64,000 nt of DNA, from NCBI GenBank assembly GCA_964535825.1, contig CAZHUC010000001.1, positions 434,001 to 498,000 on the forward strand, written 5' to 3'. The position numbers and the translations under genes were made by a program. A model generated the notes under the pieces. That model had not been told where the DNA came from. It worked only from the letters and a program-made list of their open reading frames with translations, and made no database searches. Shown in pieces: positions 42,550 to 50,970 of this stretch (positions are counted from its first letter, which is position 1; each line of letters begins with the position of its first letter). Origin of the DNA: CAZAQK01 sp964535825. Lineage in GTDB: Bacteria > Pseudomonadota > Alphaproteobacteria > Rickettsiales > SXRF01.

Positions 42550-43289
42550 TGACCAAGATCATTGATTACCCTCTGGGTACAAATTTCTCAGGCGTAAATA
42601 CATTGCAGGCGCAAGGTAGTATCGTAAGTGGCAACAGTTCGCCTACCGGTATTGGGAGTGCACTTTCTATTTCGAATGGTTACATGGTGTCGAGCATTAC
42701 GCAATCTGACACACTAACCGCCACAGCGATCCGTGCAGAGATAACCGCGCCAGCAGATAGCATGGCAGAGCGCTGGTATGTGTGGGAATTCATGTTGCCT
42801 GAAAGTTTTGCACCCAGCAGCGATCCTATCAGCCTCATGCAGATCCATGACACGCCCGATGGTGGCGATGGCACAAAGGCTGTTCCTTTTTCATTTTATT
42901 ATGAACAATCTGGCTGTCTGGCCGCGTATGTGCCACTGCAAACTTTACCAGCAGAAGGCGCGAGTTTTAAGTTAGCTGGAAGTATCAATGTAACTAAAGG
43001 ACATTGGTATAAGGCAGCCCTGCATTGTCTGTGGTCAACCACCACAACAGGTTTTCGGGAGTTCTATCTGGATGGCCAGCCGCTCTTCAGGCATTTCAAC
43101 CTGCCAACCATGTATAGCGATGCTGTTGGCCCATATTTTAAGGTGGGGTGTTATGACTCCACACATAATGCTCGCTTTGGCACAGCAACTGCCTACTTCC
43201 GTAATGTCGGCATCTGGTCTGGCAATGATGGATTTAATACGGTGTTGGGGGCATTGCCAACTTTAGCGCCGCAACGGGTGGAGAATTAG
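42549..43289 (+). CDS. Concanavalin-like (polysaccharide-lyase-fold) tail-fibre or glycan-binding protein
   Basis: A 246-residue beta-sandwich protein. AERWYVWEFMLPESF, WYKAALHCLWS and FREFYLDGQPLF are strands typical of heparinase/polysaccharide-lyase or LamG-type folds, the last with the DGQ turn at the sugar-facing side. No signal peptide. Together with the previous gene it may form a receptor-binding module. It sits directly before the exopolysaccharide locus, which could be its target or partner. Confidence 0.6.
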   Translation: MTKIIDYPLGTNFSGVNTLQAQGSIVSGNSSPTGIGSALSISNGYMVSSITQSDTLTATAIRAEITAPADSMAERWYVWEFMLPESFAPSSDPISLMQIHDTPDGGDGTKAVPFSFYYEQSGCLAAYVPLQTLPAEGASFKLAGSINVTKGHWYKAALHCLWSTTTTGFREFYLDGQPLFRHFNLPTMYSDAVGPYFKVGCYDSTHNARFGTATAYFRNVGIWSGNDGFNTVLGALPTLAPQRVEN

Positions 43290-43314
43290 AACTTTATATT
43301 GTTACTCCCGCGTG

Positions 43315-43335
43315 CGTGCTGTGATATCAAGCACG
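43315..43335 (+). other. Inverted repeat between convergent genes
   Basis: cgtgct (43315-43320) pairs with agcacg (43330-43335), with a self-complementary tgatatca inside. It lies between the tail-like gene and the opposite hypothetical gene. There is no T-run, so termination is doubtful. Confidence 0.3.
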
Positions 43336-43704
43336 TTCCGAGGATTTTCCTTTAGCTAATTTGACACCATCAAGAAGAGTCTCAAACCTATCATATATAG
43401 CTTCAGCAGCGACCTTAGCTCCGGCTTTGTTAGTGTCACCTTCTCGTGCGTAATTATATTCAGCTATTGCCGCTGCTAACGGCTCAATTATATCTTTTTT
43501 TGGAAGATGTTCATCTTCCGGTAATGCTCGATTCAGTAACATCATACCAATTGCCAGCGATGCAATCTGCTGAATCGCCTCTATGCAAGTAAACTCCCTT
43601 TTCGACTCACCGGTTTTATGCGGAAATCCGATAGCGTCAGATATCGCTTGATTATTGAAAGTTGGCTTTTCTTTTTTGCTGCCGAATTTTTCCATAAAAC
43701 CCAT
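43327..43704 (-). CDS. Hypothetical protein
   Basis: A 125-residue mostly helical soluble protein of no recognised family. An amphipathic stretch (CIEAIQQIASLAIGMMLLNR) lies centrally, and the C-terminus is Lys/Glu/Ala-rich. AAGGA lies 7 bases before the ATG. Its gene is convergent to the tail-like cassette, and a 161-base AT-rich gap separates it from wecG-like, so it is probably a separate transcription unit. Confidence 0.65.
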   Translation of the reverse strand: MGFMEKFGSKKEKPTFNNQAISDAIGFPHKTGESKREFTCIEAIQQIASLAIGMMLLNRALPEDEHLPKKDIIEPLAAAIAEYNYAREGDTNKAGAKVAAEAIYDRFETLLDGVKLAKGKSSERA

Positions 43705-43865
43705 ATCTAAATCCTTTTGTGATAAATTATGTCTGAGAATTGATGGATATTAGCATTAACTCCTAACGCTCAAGTATGACAGTTTAATTAAGGTTTATTA
43801 AGCATATGGCAATAAAATATGTATAAATATCAATGCCCCATAATAAGAAATTCTAAATTTCTATG

Positions 43866-44642
43866 CTAAAATCTTTTGAGCCATTCCTTCGCCAGCAACC
43901 ACAAGAATTTACTATTTGTAACCGCATACCGCCTGCACATGCGGCGTGGCTCTTGCAGCATCCGGTAAAGCCATTCAAGCCCTGCCTTCTGCATCCATAG
44001 TGGTGCGCGCTTGGTGATGCCTGCCTTGATATCGATCGAACCACCCACCCCCATCAGGAATGGAACATTGATAGTATCCTTGTACTGCGCGAGCAGGCGC
44101 TCTTTGGTTGGGCTGGAGATGGCTATGAACAGGCAATCTGCATTACTATTTGCGATATCACGGATGATGCCCTCCTCATCAGCTGCGCTGAAATATCCAT
44201 TGCGATGGCCAGCTATTTCAATGGCGGGGTACTGGGCTTTAATATTCTGGATCGCACGTTCCAATACATCCTGCTTTGCTCCAAAAAAATATGGGCGGTA
44301 TCCTTTTGCAGCACAAAGCGCAAGCAAATGCTCCATGATATCTACACCGCTCACACGCTCTGGCACATGATGCCCACAAAGCCGCGCACCCCACACCACA
44401 CCCATACCATCAATATTGATAAGATCACTGCCGGATACATCTGCCTGAAGATTCGCATCATTTTGCATGTTCACGAGCTTCGCAACATTCACCACAACAT
44501 GTTGCAGGCGTGTGCGCGTTCTTATCGCATGCTCTGCAATGGCCAGCGTTTGCTGCATGGTGAGCGCATCCATCGGTGCATTCAGGAAAGTAAATCGGTG
44601 TGTGGGCTGCTTAACGTAATGCTCTGCAGCAAACAGCATCAT
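43866..44642 (-). CDS. wecG: WecG/TagA/CpsF-family glycosyltransferase
   Basis: A 258-residue transferase that usually adds N-acetylmannosaminuronate or ManNAc to a polyprenyl-linked sugar. Family motifs: GMGVVWGARLCG, PERVSGVDIM, FFGAKQDVLE, ISSPTKERLL and MGVGGSIDI. Its start overlaps the wecB stop by 4 bases, so the donor-producing epimerase and the transferase are co-translated. Soluble or membrane-associated, acting on the inner face of the inner membrane. Confidence 0.9.
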   Translation of the reverse strand: MMLFAAEHYVKQPTHRFTFLNAPMDALTMQQTLAIAEHAIRTRTRLQHVVVNVAKLVNMQNDANLQADVSGSDLINIDGMGVVWGARLCGHHVPERVSGVDIMEHLLALCAAKGYRPYFFGAKQDVLERAIQNIKAQYPAIEIAGHRNGYFSAADEEGIIRDIANSNADCLFIAISSPTKERLLAQYKDTINVPFLMGVGGSIDIKAGITKRAPLWMQKAGLEWLYRMLQEPRRMCRRYAVTNSKFLWLLAKEWLKRF

Positions 44643-45835
44643 GCTGCTTTATATTCAAAGCTGTTGCGAGCGGCGTGCTTTTCGGAGAGTATATTCACGA
44701 TGCGCTCGCTGCTTTTACCATCGCCATACGGATTGGCGGCTTTTGCCATTTTTGCGTAGAGCACATCGTTTTCCAGCAGGTCGATCGTGTGCTGAACAAT
44801 ATTCTCACACTTAGCGCCCACCAGCTTCGTTGTACCTGCCATGATGGCTTCCGGCCTTTCTGTGCTATCACGCATGACGAGCACCGGTTTGCCAAGTGAT
44901 GGCGCTTCTTCCTGTACCCCGCCAGAATCGGTAAGTACCAGATGCGCACGCTGCATCAGTGCTACGAATTCAGGATAATCCAGCGGCTTGATTAGATGCA
45001 CATTATCAATATCAGCCAATGCCTCATGCACGGTTTTCTGCACATGCTGGTTAAGGTGTACGGGATACACAAACTGTAGCTTCTGTTTTGCATATTTCTC
45101 GGCAAGCTGCCTGATAGCTGTGCATATCTCTTGCAAACCATTGCCATAATTCTCACGGCGGTGGCTGGTCACCAGCACTATTTTCTGATCCGGCAGGATA
45201 TTGGCAACTGGATTGCGTGGCTTTTTGGCCAGCATATCCCGCGTTACAAATAACGCATCGATCACCGTGTTACCGGTAATATATACATTTTGCGTGATGC
45301 CATCCTGTTTCAAGGCAGCGGCGGCCTGCTCTGTTGGTGCAAAATTCCAATGGCTCATATGGCTGATGAGTCTACGATTAATTTCTTCCGGATAAGGCGA
45401 GTAGTTATCGCCGGTGCGCAGGCCAGCTTCCACATGGGCAATGCGCATCGGCGTGCTACGTAGCTTGTTCTTCCAGAAATGATCGTAACTATAGGTGGCA
45501 GCAAGGCTGCCGATAAATGCCGATGTCGTATCGCCCTGCACTATGATGATGTCTGGTGCGGCCTCCTCTATCACGTCATGCAAGCCCGACAGCAGCCTTC
45601 CCGCCAGATGCGAAAGTGGTTGCTGGTGACGCATGGTGTCCAGCGTGTAATCCCTTGAGATACCAAACCAATCAAGGATAGGGAACATCATGTCGGTGTG
45701 CTGGCCGGTGGCGCATACGGCCACATCATAGGCCTTGTTCTTGTGTAACGCGCGTATCACGGGCGCGAGTTTAATAGCTTCCGGGCGCGTGCCGATGATT
45801 GCCAGAACATTTTGTTTTTTATTATTATTTTTCAT
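44639..45835 (-). CDS. wecB: UDP-N-acetylglucosamine 2-epimerase (non-hydrolysing)
   Basis: Converts UDP-GlcNAc to UDP-ManNAc, the donor for the WecG-type transferase downstream. From the ATG at 45835 it is 398 residues, starting MKNNNKKQNVLAIIGTRPEAIKLAP; an in-frame TTG 66 bases upstream lacks a better site. GTRPEAIK, HVEAGLRTG, DGITQNVYITGNTV, TSHRRENYG and TDSGGVQEEAP are all classical. Position 5' of wecG in one operon, divergent from the Wzz gene across 175 bases. Confidence 0.95.
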   Translation of the reverse strand: MKNNNKKQNVLAIIGTRPEAIKLAPVIRALHKNKAYDVAVCATGQHTDMMFPILDWFGISRDYTLDTMRHQQPLSHLAGRLLSGLHDVIEEAAPDIIIVQGDTTSAFIGSLAATYSYDHFWKNKLRSTPMRIAHVEAGLRTGDNYSPYPEEINRRLISHMSHWNFAPTEQAAAALKQDGITQNVYITGNTVIDALFVTRDMLAKKPRNPVANILPDQKIVLVTSHRRENYGNGLQEICTAIRQLAEKYAKQKLQFVYPVHLNQHVQKTVHEALADIDNVHLIKPLDYPEFVALMQRAHLVLTDSGGVQEEAPSLGKPVLVMRDSTERPEAIMAGTTKLVGAKCENIVQHTIDLLENDVLYAKMAKAANPYGDGKSSERIVNILSEKHAARNSFEYKAA

Positions 45836-46010
45836 TAAACGTTGCACCGTGGATTGTATTTTGTGGCAGTAAGGTAAGCCATTTTGCCGGGCAAATTTCA
45901 ACCCTTTTTTGTATAAAAATTTTCTTATGAATTTGCCGGTTGATATTAATGCTTTATGCGGGCATACAGGGTTGTTCTAAATTGGGAAACCAAGGGTTTA
46001 AAGGCTTATC

Positions 46011-47318
46011 GTGCTTCAGGAACATCAAAGCGCAAACCAGATGGCGAACGTGCCCGACGTGTTCGAGGTGCTGCGTGTATTGCTGCGTTATAAAAGACTG
46101 ATAGCAAAGGTGATGATGGGCTGCGTCATGGTTGGTTTCATCATTGTCATGCTCCTGCCGAACTATTATCGCGCCTATGCCACCATCGTGCTCAATGAGC
46201 AAAGCCTGAATATCCGTGATTTCCATAATCTGCTTACTGGCGTGAAGCAGGACAATATGTCTGTGCAGACGGAAATGAAGATCCTGAATTCACATAGCCT
46301 CGCGCTGGAGACGCTAAAGAAGAGTGAGTTGCTGAAGCATCCTGAGTATTCGAGCATTGATAATGAAGATGAAGCGATAAGTGCCTTCCAGAAGAACCTT
46401 ACCGTAAGGTCACAAGGTGTCTCCCGCGCTATTGAAATTATTTTTAAATCAAAAGACCCGGAGTTTGCGGCCAAGGTGGCCAATATCCATGCCAATACCT
46501 ATCTTGCATCGCAGGTAGAGTTCAAACGCGAGCAGGCTGAAAAAATGCGCAGCTGGTTCGAGGTTAAGGTAAAAGAACTCAAGGCCGATGCCATCAAGAA
46601 AGCACAGGCTGTGCAGGATTATCGCGCCAAAGAGAAACTTGCCATCGGCAAAGATGATAATGAGCTAATCTATCAGCAAATATCTGATGTGGCTGGTCAG
46701 CTTGTGCCGGTGGAAGTAAGCAAATACGGCATGCAAGCCAAAACACAGGGCGCAAACGATACAGCCTCTGATGACGTGATAAAATCTCCCCTCATCCAGA
46801 ATTTGAAGGCGCAGGCCAGCAGCATTTCGCAGGAGCTTGCATCGCTGCGTGCGAAGTATGGCCCGAATCATCCGAAGATTCTGGAAGCAAAGAACAGGCT
46901 GGCGCAGGTGAATGCAGCGATCGCGAAAGAAACCAACGCGATCGAAGATTCAGCACACCAGACTCAGACCGCAACAGAGAAACAGGAATCGCTGCTCAAA
47001 TCACATCTGGATTCATTGAGCAAAGAAGCTGATGAGCTGCGTGAAAAGCTGATTGTTCTGGAAAGCCTGCAAATAGAGGCCGATGCCAGCAAAAAGATAC
47101 TCGATAATTTCCTGAAGAATTATGAAAGCATCCAGTCGCAGGTGAGTTTTGCATGGCCGGATGCCACGCTGGTATCCCCCGCCGTTACCCCCACCAAACC
47201 CGCACCCCCCGGCAAAAAACTGCTGATGTTCTTTGTGGTACTGCTGTCTGCGTCGCTGGCACTTACCACCGTATTGATGAAAGAATTGCTCCCTAATAAA
47301 CAGGCAAGCGCAGCCTGA
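46011..47318 (+). CDS. Wzz/GNVR-type chain-length determinant (exopolysaccharide export)
   Basis: A 435-residue polysaccharide co-polymerase. Two membrane helices bracket the protein (about residues 34-54 and 403-423), with a large periplasmic region rich in coiled coil (residues about 170-360). The GTG start at 46011 has AAGG 6 bases upstream; an ATG ten codons later is the alternative. No tyrosine-kinase domain is fused. The G-rich proline segment before the second helix (PTKPAPPGKK) is the Wzz signature. It precedes an outer-membrane barrel gene by one base. Confidence 0.87.
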   Translation: MLQEHQSANQMANVPDVFEVLRVLLRYKRLIAKVMMGCVMVGFIIVMLLPNYYRAYATIVLNEQSLNIRDFHNLLTGVKQDNMSVQTEMKILNSHSLALETLKKSELLKHPEYSSIDNEDEAISAFQKNLTVRSQGVSRAIEIIFKSKDPEFAAKVANIHANTYLASQVEFKREQAEKMRSWFEVKVKELKADAIKKAQAVQDYRAKEKLAIGKDDNELIYQQISDVAGQLVPVEVSKYGMQAKTQGANDTASDDVIKSPLIQNLKAQASSISQELASLRAKYGPNHPKILEAKNRLAQVNAAIAKETNAIEDSAHQTQTATEKQESLLKSHLDSLSKEADELREKLIVLESLQIEADASKKILDNFLKNYESIQSQVSFAWPDATLVSPAVTPTKPAPPGKKLLMFFVVLLSASLALTTVLMKELLPNKQASAA

Positions 47319-47319
47319 T

Positions 47320-48639
47320 ATGTCTGCAGATAACCTGAGCATTGAGGAATCGCTTAGGGTCATCCGACTCCTGAACCAAGCTGAGTGCATGCTGGTAAAT
47401 TGCCTACGCATGCTGCTAATCAATATACTTGGTCTTGGCTTCACAGCAGCCAGTATCGCCGCACCATCATTAATGCCAGACGATGTGCTTCTATTTAGAA
47501 AGCGCACCATCAATGACGCCATTCCGCAAGGTATACGCCTTGGAGGTATGTTGGTAAGCCCCGGCGTTGAGGTGGCAGAAACCTATGATGACAATATCTT
47601 CCGTACCCAAGCCAATGAGAAATCAGATCTCATCACGACCGTAAAACCTGCCATCGGTATCCAGAGCAACTGGGACAGGCACGCACTGTTCTTCGGTGCT
47701 GAGGGAGAGTTCGGATTTTATAAGAATTATACCTCAGAGAATTTTGAGGATTATGGGGTCATGCTCTCTGGCCAGTATGATATTACAGACGATACTTACC
47801 TGATACTTGCCCTCTCACAGGCAAAGCGGCACATAGGCCGCGGCTCACTGCTTGATCCCAATGCTTCCACTCCCACAGAATACGAGGTCACTCGCGAACA
47901 ATTCCGCTTCGCGCGTGAGCTTGGCATGCTCCAGCTCTCTCTGGATGGGCAGAATGAAGACGTGCGCCTGACCGATGTCACCAATACAGGTGTTTCACTT
48001 ACCACCTTCGCCGAACGCGACAATCAGGAAATAGGCGGCACACTTACATTTGAATATATGCCGGGCAATGCCATCTTCGCCGGAGTTCATTACGCCACCA
48101 CGGATTATACCCTCGCAGGTGGTGCAAACCGGAATGCGGATGGTTATGACGTTAAGTCCGGCATGGAGATAGATTTGAACCGTGGCATTAAAGCCAGCCT
48201 GTTCGGCACATATATCAACCGCCGTTATGAAACTCAGAACCCGGACACCACCCGCCTCTACCCGGGGGCAACGCTGAGCTACGATATTACCAGCCTCACC
48301 ACCCTCACCGGCCTGCTGGAGACAGATTTCAATGACACTACCGTATCAGGAGTAGCCGGAGTACTGCGCACCCAGCGCAGGCTTGGCCTTGCCCATCAGT
48401 TCACTGAGCTACTCAGCGCCGAGATTCATGGCGGGCTGAATGACTATGATTATGTGGGAGGTACGGGCGCTATCAACCGCAAGACCGATGTTCGCTTTGC
48501 CGGACTGGCCACACAATACAAGGCCACCGAGCATTTGGGGCTAAAAGCAGCCTATGACTGGCAAAAACGCTCCTCCCCCCTACCCACTGATGAATATACG
48601 GATAACCGCGTTTCCCTCTCTTTAATCTACATGTATTGA
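47320..48639 (+). CDS. Outer-membrane beta-barrel protein (exopolysaccharide locus)
   Basis: A 439-residue protein with a signal peptide (hydrophobic residues about 31-47, SIA|APS) preceded by an unusually long N-terminal extension, so an internal start (Met24 or Met31) is possible. The body has many alternating amphipathic strands, ends in an aromatic C-terminal strand (LSLIYMY) and fits the BBP2/VpsM-like outer-membrane barrel family linked to polysaccharide export. It directly follows the Wzz gene. Confidence 0.82.
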   Translation: MSADNLSIEESLRVIRLLNQAECMLVNCLRMLLINILGLGFTAASIAAPSLMPDDVLLFRKRTINDAIPQGIRLGGMLVSPGVEVAETYDDNIFRTQANEKSDLITTVKPAIGIQSNWDRHALFFGAEGEFGFYKNYTSENFEDYGVMLSGQYDITDDTYLILALSQAKRHIGRGSLLDPNASTPTEYEVTREQFRFARELGMLQLSLDGQNEDVRLTDVTNTGVSLTTFAERDNQEIGGTLTFEYMPGNAIFAGVHYATTDYTLAGGANRNADGYDVKSGMEIDLNRGIKASLFGTYINRRYETQNPDTTRLYPGATLSYDITSLTTLTGLLETDFNDTTVSGVAGVLRTQRRLGLAHQFTELLSAEIHGGLNDYDYVGGTGAINRKTDVRFAGLATQYKATEHLGLKAAYDWQKRSSPLPTDEYTDNRVSLSLIYMY

Positions 48640-48668
48640 GAAAAAAGACGTATTTTCAAATAAATAGA

Positions 48669-48696
48669 TTGTAATCCCACATTTTTTATGCATAAT
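48669..48696 (+). promoter_or_regulatory. Putative sigma-70 promoter of cspA
   Basis: TTGTAA (48669-48674), a 16-base spacer and CATAAT (48691-48696) form a plausible -35/-10 pair. Transcription would start near 48703, giving a leader of about 175 bases, similar to known cspA leaders. Inference from sequence only. Confidence 0.4.
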
Positions 48697-48701
48697 GACC
48701 G

Positions 48702-48796
48702 AGAGTTTTCGCAAGACTCTTTGTTTAATTGCTACCTGTTTGACTACAGTTCTTGCCTTGGTTTAAGGCAAAATGAGATCGACTTCGTTGTAGATC
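48702..48796 (+). promoter_or_regulatory. Structured 5' leader of cspA (three hairpins)
   Basis: Three inverted repeats follow one another: agagtttt/aagactct (48702-48720, one mismatch, loop cgc), ttgcctt/aaggcaa (48753-48771, perfect, 5-base loop), and gatcgac/gtagatc (48777-48796, one mismatch). Cold-shock mRNAs often have structured leaders that change with temperature; a thermosensing role here is inference. The first hairpin could alternatively terminate the exopolysaccharide operon. Confidence 0.45.
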
Positions 48797-48878
48797 CCAA
48801 GCGTTTAGTAAAGAGTGACCTGCTGAATAATCAGGGTGATAGCTCTTTAATATAAACACTTTTTTTAAGGATACTACA

Positions 48879-49085
48879 ATGTCTACAGGTACAGTAAAAT
48901 GGTTCAACCCAACCAAAGGTTACGGCTTCATTCAACCTGATCAGGGCGGTGGCGACGTGTTCGTTCACATCAGCGCAGTTCAGAACGCAGGTCTTTCAGG
49001 CCTCAACGAAGGTCAGAAAGTTAGCTTTGAGCTGGAAAGCAACAAAGGCAAAACTTCTGCTGTTAATCTGAAACTGGCTAGCTAA
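48879..49085 (+). CDS. cspA: Cold-shock protein (CspA family)
   Basis: A 68-residue single-strand nucleic-acid chaperone of the OB fold. RNP1 is KGYGFIQP and RNP2 is VFVHISA, the standard pair. AAGGA precedes the ATG. It follows a 239-base gap with a likely promoter and structured leader, and it lies 90 bases before the DEAD-box helicase, a pairing that suggests joint action on cold-stabilised RNA. Confidence 0.96.
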   Translation: MSTGTVKWFNPTKGYGFIQPDQGGGDVFVHISAVQNAGLSGLNEGQKVSFELESNKGKTSAVNLKLAS

Positions 49086-49119
49086 CAACTACCCTTTTTC
49101 TACTAAAATTTAATGCGAG

Positions 49120-49162
49120 TAGGCGAGCCGGCATTGTGCATGGCATCGTATTGGCTCGCCTA
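49120..49162 (+). promoter_or_regulatory. Intercistronic hairpin between cspA and the DEAD-box gene
   Basis: A perfect 10-bp inverted repeat, taggcgagcc (49120-49129) with ggctcgccta (49153-49162), with a 23-base loop. It ends 13 bases before the helicase ATG, which has only a weak ribosome site. It could set differential expression as an attenuator or a processing site. No T-run follows. Confidence 0.5.
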
Positions 49163-49175
49163 TGGACATATATAA

Positions 49176-50414
49176 ATGGAAAACTTCCAATCACTGGGGT
49201 TGCCACAGCCATTGCTGCGCGCACTCGAGAAAATGCAATTCAATACACCTACGCCTATTCAGGCGCAGGCTGTTCCCCCCGCCCTTGAAGGCAAAGATAT
49301 CTTAGGATCGGCCCAGACCGGCACCGGTAAGACCGGCGCGTTCGGTATTCCGCTGGTCACTAAACTCTTAAATAGCCCTCGCGGCTCTGCGCTGGTGATG
49401 ACACCTACGCGTGAACTCGCCGTACAGGTCATCCAGATGCTGGAAAAACTTATCGATAATCAGGGCGGTATAAAGACCGCACTGCTCATCGGTGGTGACT
49501 CCATGCCTAAACAGATGGCACAGCTGCGTATGCGCCCACGTCTTATCGTTGGCACACCTGGCCGAATCAATGACCATCTGGAACGTGGCAGCCTCATGCT
49601 GCACGATGCTGGTTTCCTTGTGCTCGATGAAACTGATCGCATGCTCGATATGGGCTTCTCGGTACAGATCGAACGCATCCTGAAATTCATGCCTGCCCAG
49701 CGCCAGACCTTGCTCTTTTCAGCAACCTTGCCGGACAACATCGTATCGCTCTCCAAGCGTTACCTGAAAGATCCGGTGCGCGTGTCAGTAGGTTCAACCT
49801 CCAAGCCGATCGCCAAGATCGAGCAAGAAGTGTTGCATGTTACTGAAGATGCAAAATATGACGAGCTCATCAACCAACTGAACAAACGCGAAGGTTCAAT
49901 CATCGTGTTCGTGAAGACCAAATGGGGTGCTGAGAAAATGGCAAAACGCCTGCGCAAAGAAAATCACAGCGCCGATGCCATCCATGGTGATCTTCGCCAG
50001 AACCAGCGTGATCGCGCAATTGCGGCATTCCGTGCCTGCAAATACCGCATCATGGTGGCAACCGATATCGCCGCTCGCGGTCTTGATATTCCGCACATCG
50101 AACACGTCATCAATTATGACCTGCCACAGTGCCCGGAAGATTACATTCACCGTATCGGCCGCACAGCTCGCGCTGGCGCGGAAGGTTCGGCACTCTGCCT
50201 TATCACTCCGGCAGACAGGGAAAAATGGCGCGCTATCACCCGCCTGATCGACCCATCAGCAAAACCAGAACCACGCAGTGGTGGACGCCCTAACGGTAAC
50301 GGTTCACAGCATCGTGGTGGTGGAAATAATAGCGGTGGCAAGAAACGCCCGCATGGCGGCTTCAATCGTCGTCGTCGCTTCGGTGGTGGTAACAAAACCA
50401 AAGCCGCTGCTTAA
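49176..50414 (+). CDS. rhlE: DEAD-box RNA helicase (RhlE/DeaD-like)
   Basis: A 412-residue ATP-dependent RNA helicase. Q motif (PTPIQAQ), Walker A AQTGTGKT, PTREL, motif II written DETD (VLDETDRMLDMGF) rather than DEAD, SAT, and HRIGRTARAG. The C-terminal 45 residues are Gly/Arg/Lys-rich (HRGGGNNSGGKKRP), a tail that tethers RNA. Placement after cspA and a hairpin suggests cold induction. A clear terminator follows. Confidence 0.94.
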   Translation: MENFQSLGLPQPLLRALEKMQFNTPTPIQAQAVPPALEGKDILGSAQTGTGKTGAFGIPLVTKLLNSPRGSALVMTPTRELAVQVIQMLEKLIDNQGGIKTALLIGGDSMPKQMAQLRMRPRLIVGTPGRINDHLERGSLMLHDAGFLVLDETDRMLDMGFSVQIERILKFMPAQRQTLLFSATLPDNIVSLSKRYLKDPVRVSVGSTSKPIAKIEQEVLHVTEDAKYDELINQLNKREGSIIVFVKTKWGAEKMAKRLRKENHSADAIHGDLRQNQRDRAIAAFRACKYRIMVATDIAARGLDIPHIEHVINYDLPQCPEDYIHRIGRTARAGAEGSALCLITPADREKWRAITRLIDPSAKPEPRSGGRPNGNGSQHRGGGNNSGGKKRPHGGFNRRRRFGGGNKTKAAA

Positions 50415-50432
50415 TAGGCAGAAACGCTAAAG

Positions 50433-50462
50433 AAAAAGCCCGCTTTATGCGGGCTTTTTTTT
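50433..50462 (+). terminator. Rho-independent terminator after the DEAD-box helicase
   Basis: gcccgc (50438-50443) pairs with gcgggc (50449-50454), loop tttat, flanked by five As and eight Ts. It lies 18 bases after the helicase stop and close to the convergent ridA end, so it can serve both strands. Confidence 0.92.
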
Positions 50463-50464
50463 GC

Positions 50465-50818
50465 TTAGATCACCGCCTCTATCATGATCTCAACGGCGTA
50501 TTCCGAGGCTGCAAGCTTGGCCTCCACCGTGGCGCGTGCCGGTGCTTTACCTGCTACCACCCATGCATCCCATGCCCTGTTCATATCGGCGAATGAGTCC
50601 ATATCTGAGAGCCATATATTGGCTTTGAGGATACGCGTCTTATCGCTACCCGCCTGCGCAAGCAACCCGTCTATCTGCTCAAGAATGTCCTTGGTCTGCT
50701 GGTAAACATCCCTGCCCGCCATCGCGTCGGCTACAATGCCGCAGGTGTAAATCTTATCGCCATGGATCACCACTTCGCTCATGCGCGCGCTGGGGTTGAT
50801 ACGTTTTAGTTGGGACAT
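50465..50818 (-). CDS. ridA: RidA-family reactive intermediate deaminase
   Basis: A 117-residue trimeric YjgF/UK114 protein that hydrolyses enamine/imine intermediates. The substrate-binding Arg is present in the APARATVEAKLA motif, and the IKANIWL-like ILKANIWLSDM strand and Tyr in the N-terminal third are as expected. The last residues overlap the region of the shared terminator. A tRNA-Ser gene lies 26 bases upstream on the same strand and may be co-transcribed. Confidence 0.92.
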   Translation of the reverse strand: MSQLKRINPSARMSEVVIHGDKIYTCGIVADAMAGRDVYQQTKDILEQIDGLLAQAGSDKTRILKANIWLSDMDSFADMNRAWDAWVVAGKAPARATVEAKLAASEYAVEIMIEAVI

Positions 50819-50844
50819 TTATCAGCACTCCTTTTTCTGGTATA

Positions 50845-50932
50845 TGGAGGAGGGGATGGGATTCGAACCCACGGTACGTTGCCGTACACACGCTTTCCAA
50901 GCGGGCGCCTTAAACCACTCGGCCACCCCTCC
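50845..50932 (-). tRNA. tRNA-Ser (GGA)
   Basis: An 88-base type II tRNA including encoded CCA. Acceptor ggaggg-g pairs with cccctcc; the D arm is gccgag-ggc; the anticodon loop ttggaaa gives GGA; the variable arm gtacg/cgtac has a gcaa loop; T arm gtggg/cccat. Two oddities: the discriminator base is U instead of the usual G, and the anticodon stem has a C-U mismatch at its second pair. Both may be real variation. Confidence 0.93.
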
Positions 50933-50970
50933 TTATTAAAATCCGGCAACTCAAACACCGCGAAGGCTGG

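Noticed and set aside
41205..43289. Complete prophage
   Set aside because: Only tail-like proteins are present; no integrase, capsid, terminase, portal or lysis genes flank them.
43315..43335. Terminator between the tail-like cassette and the opposite hypothetical gene
   Set aside because: The stem is short and no T-run follows on either strand; kept only as an inverted repeat.
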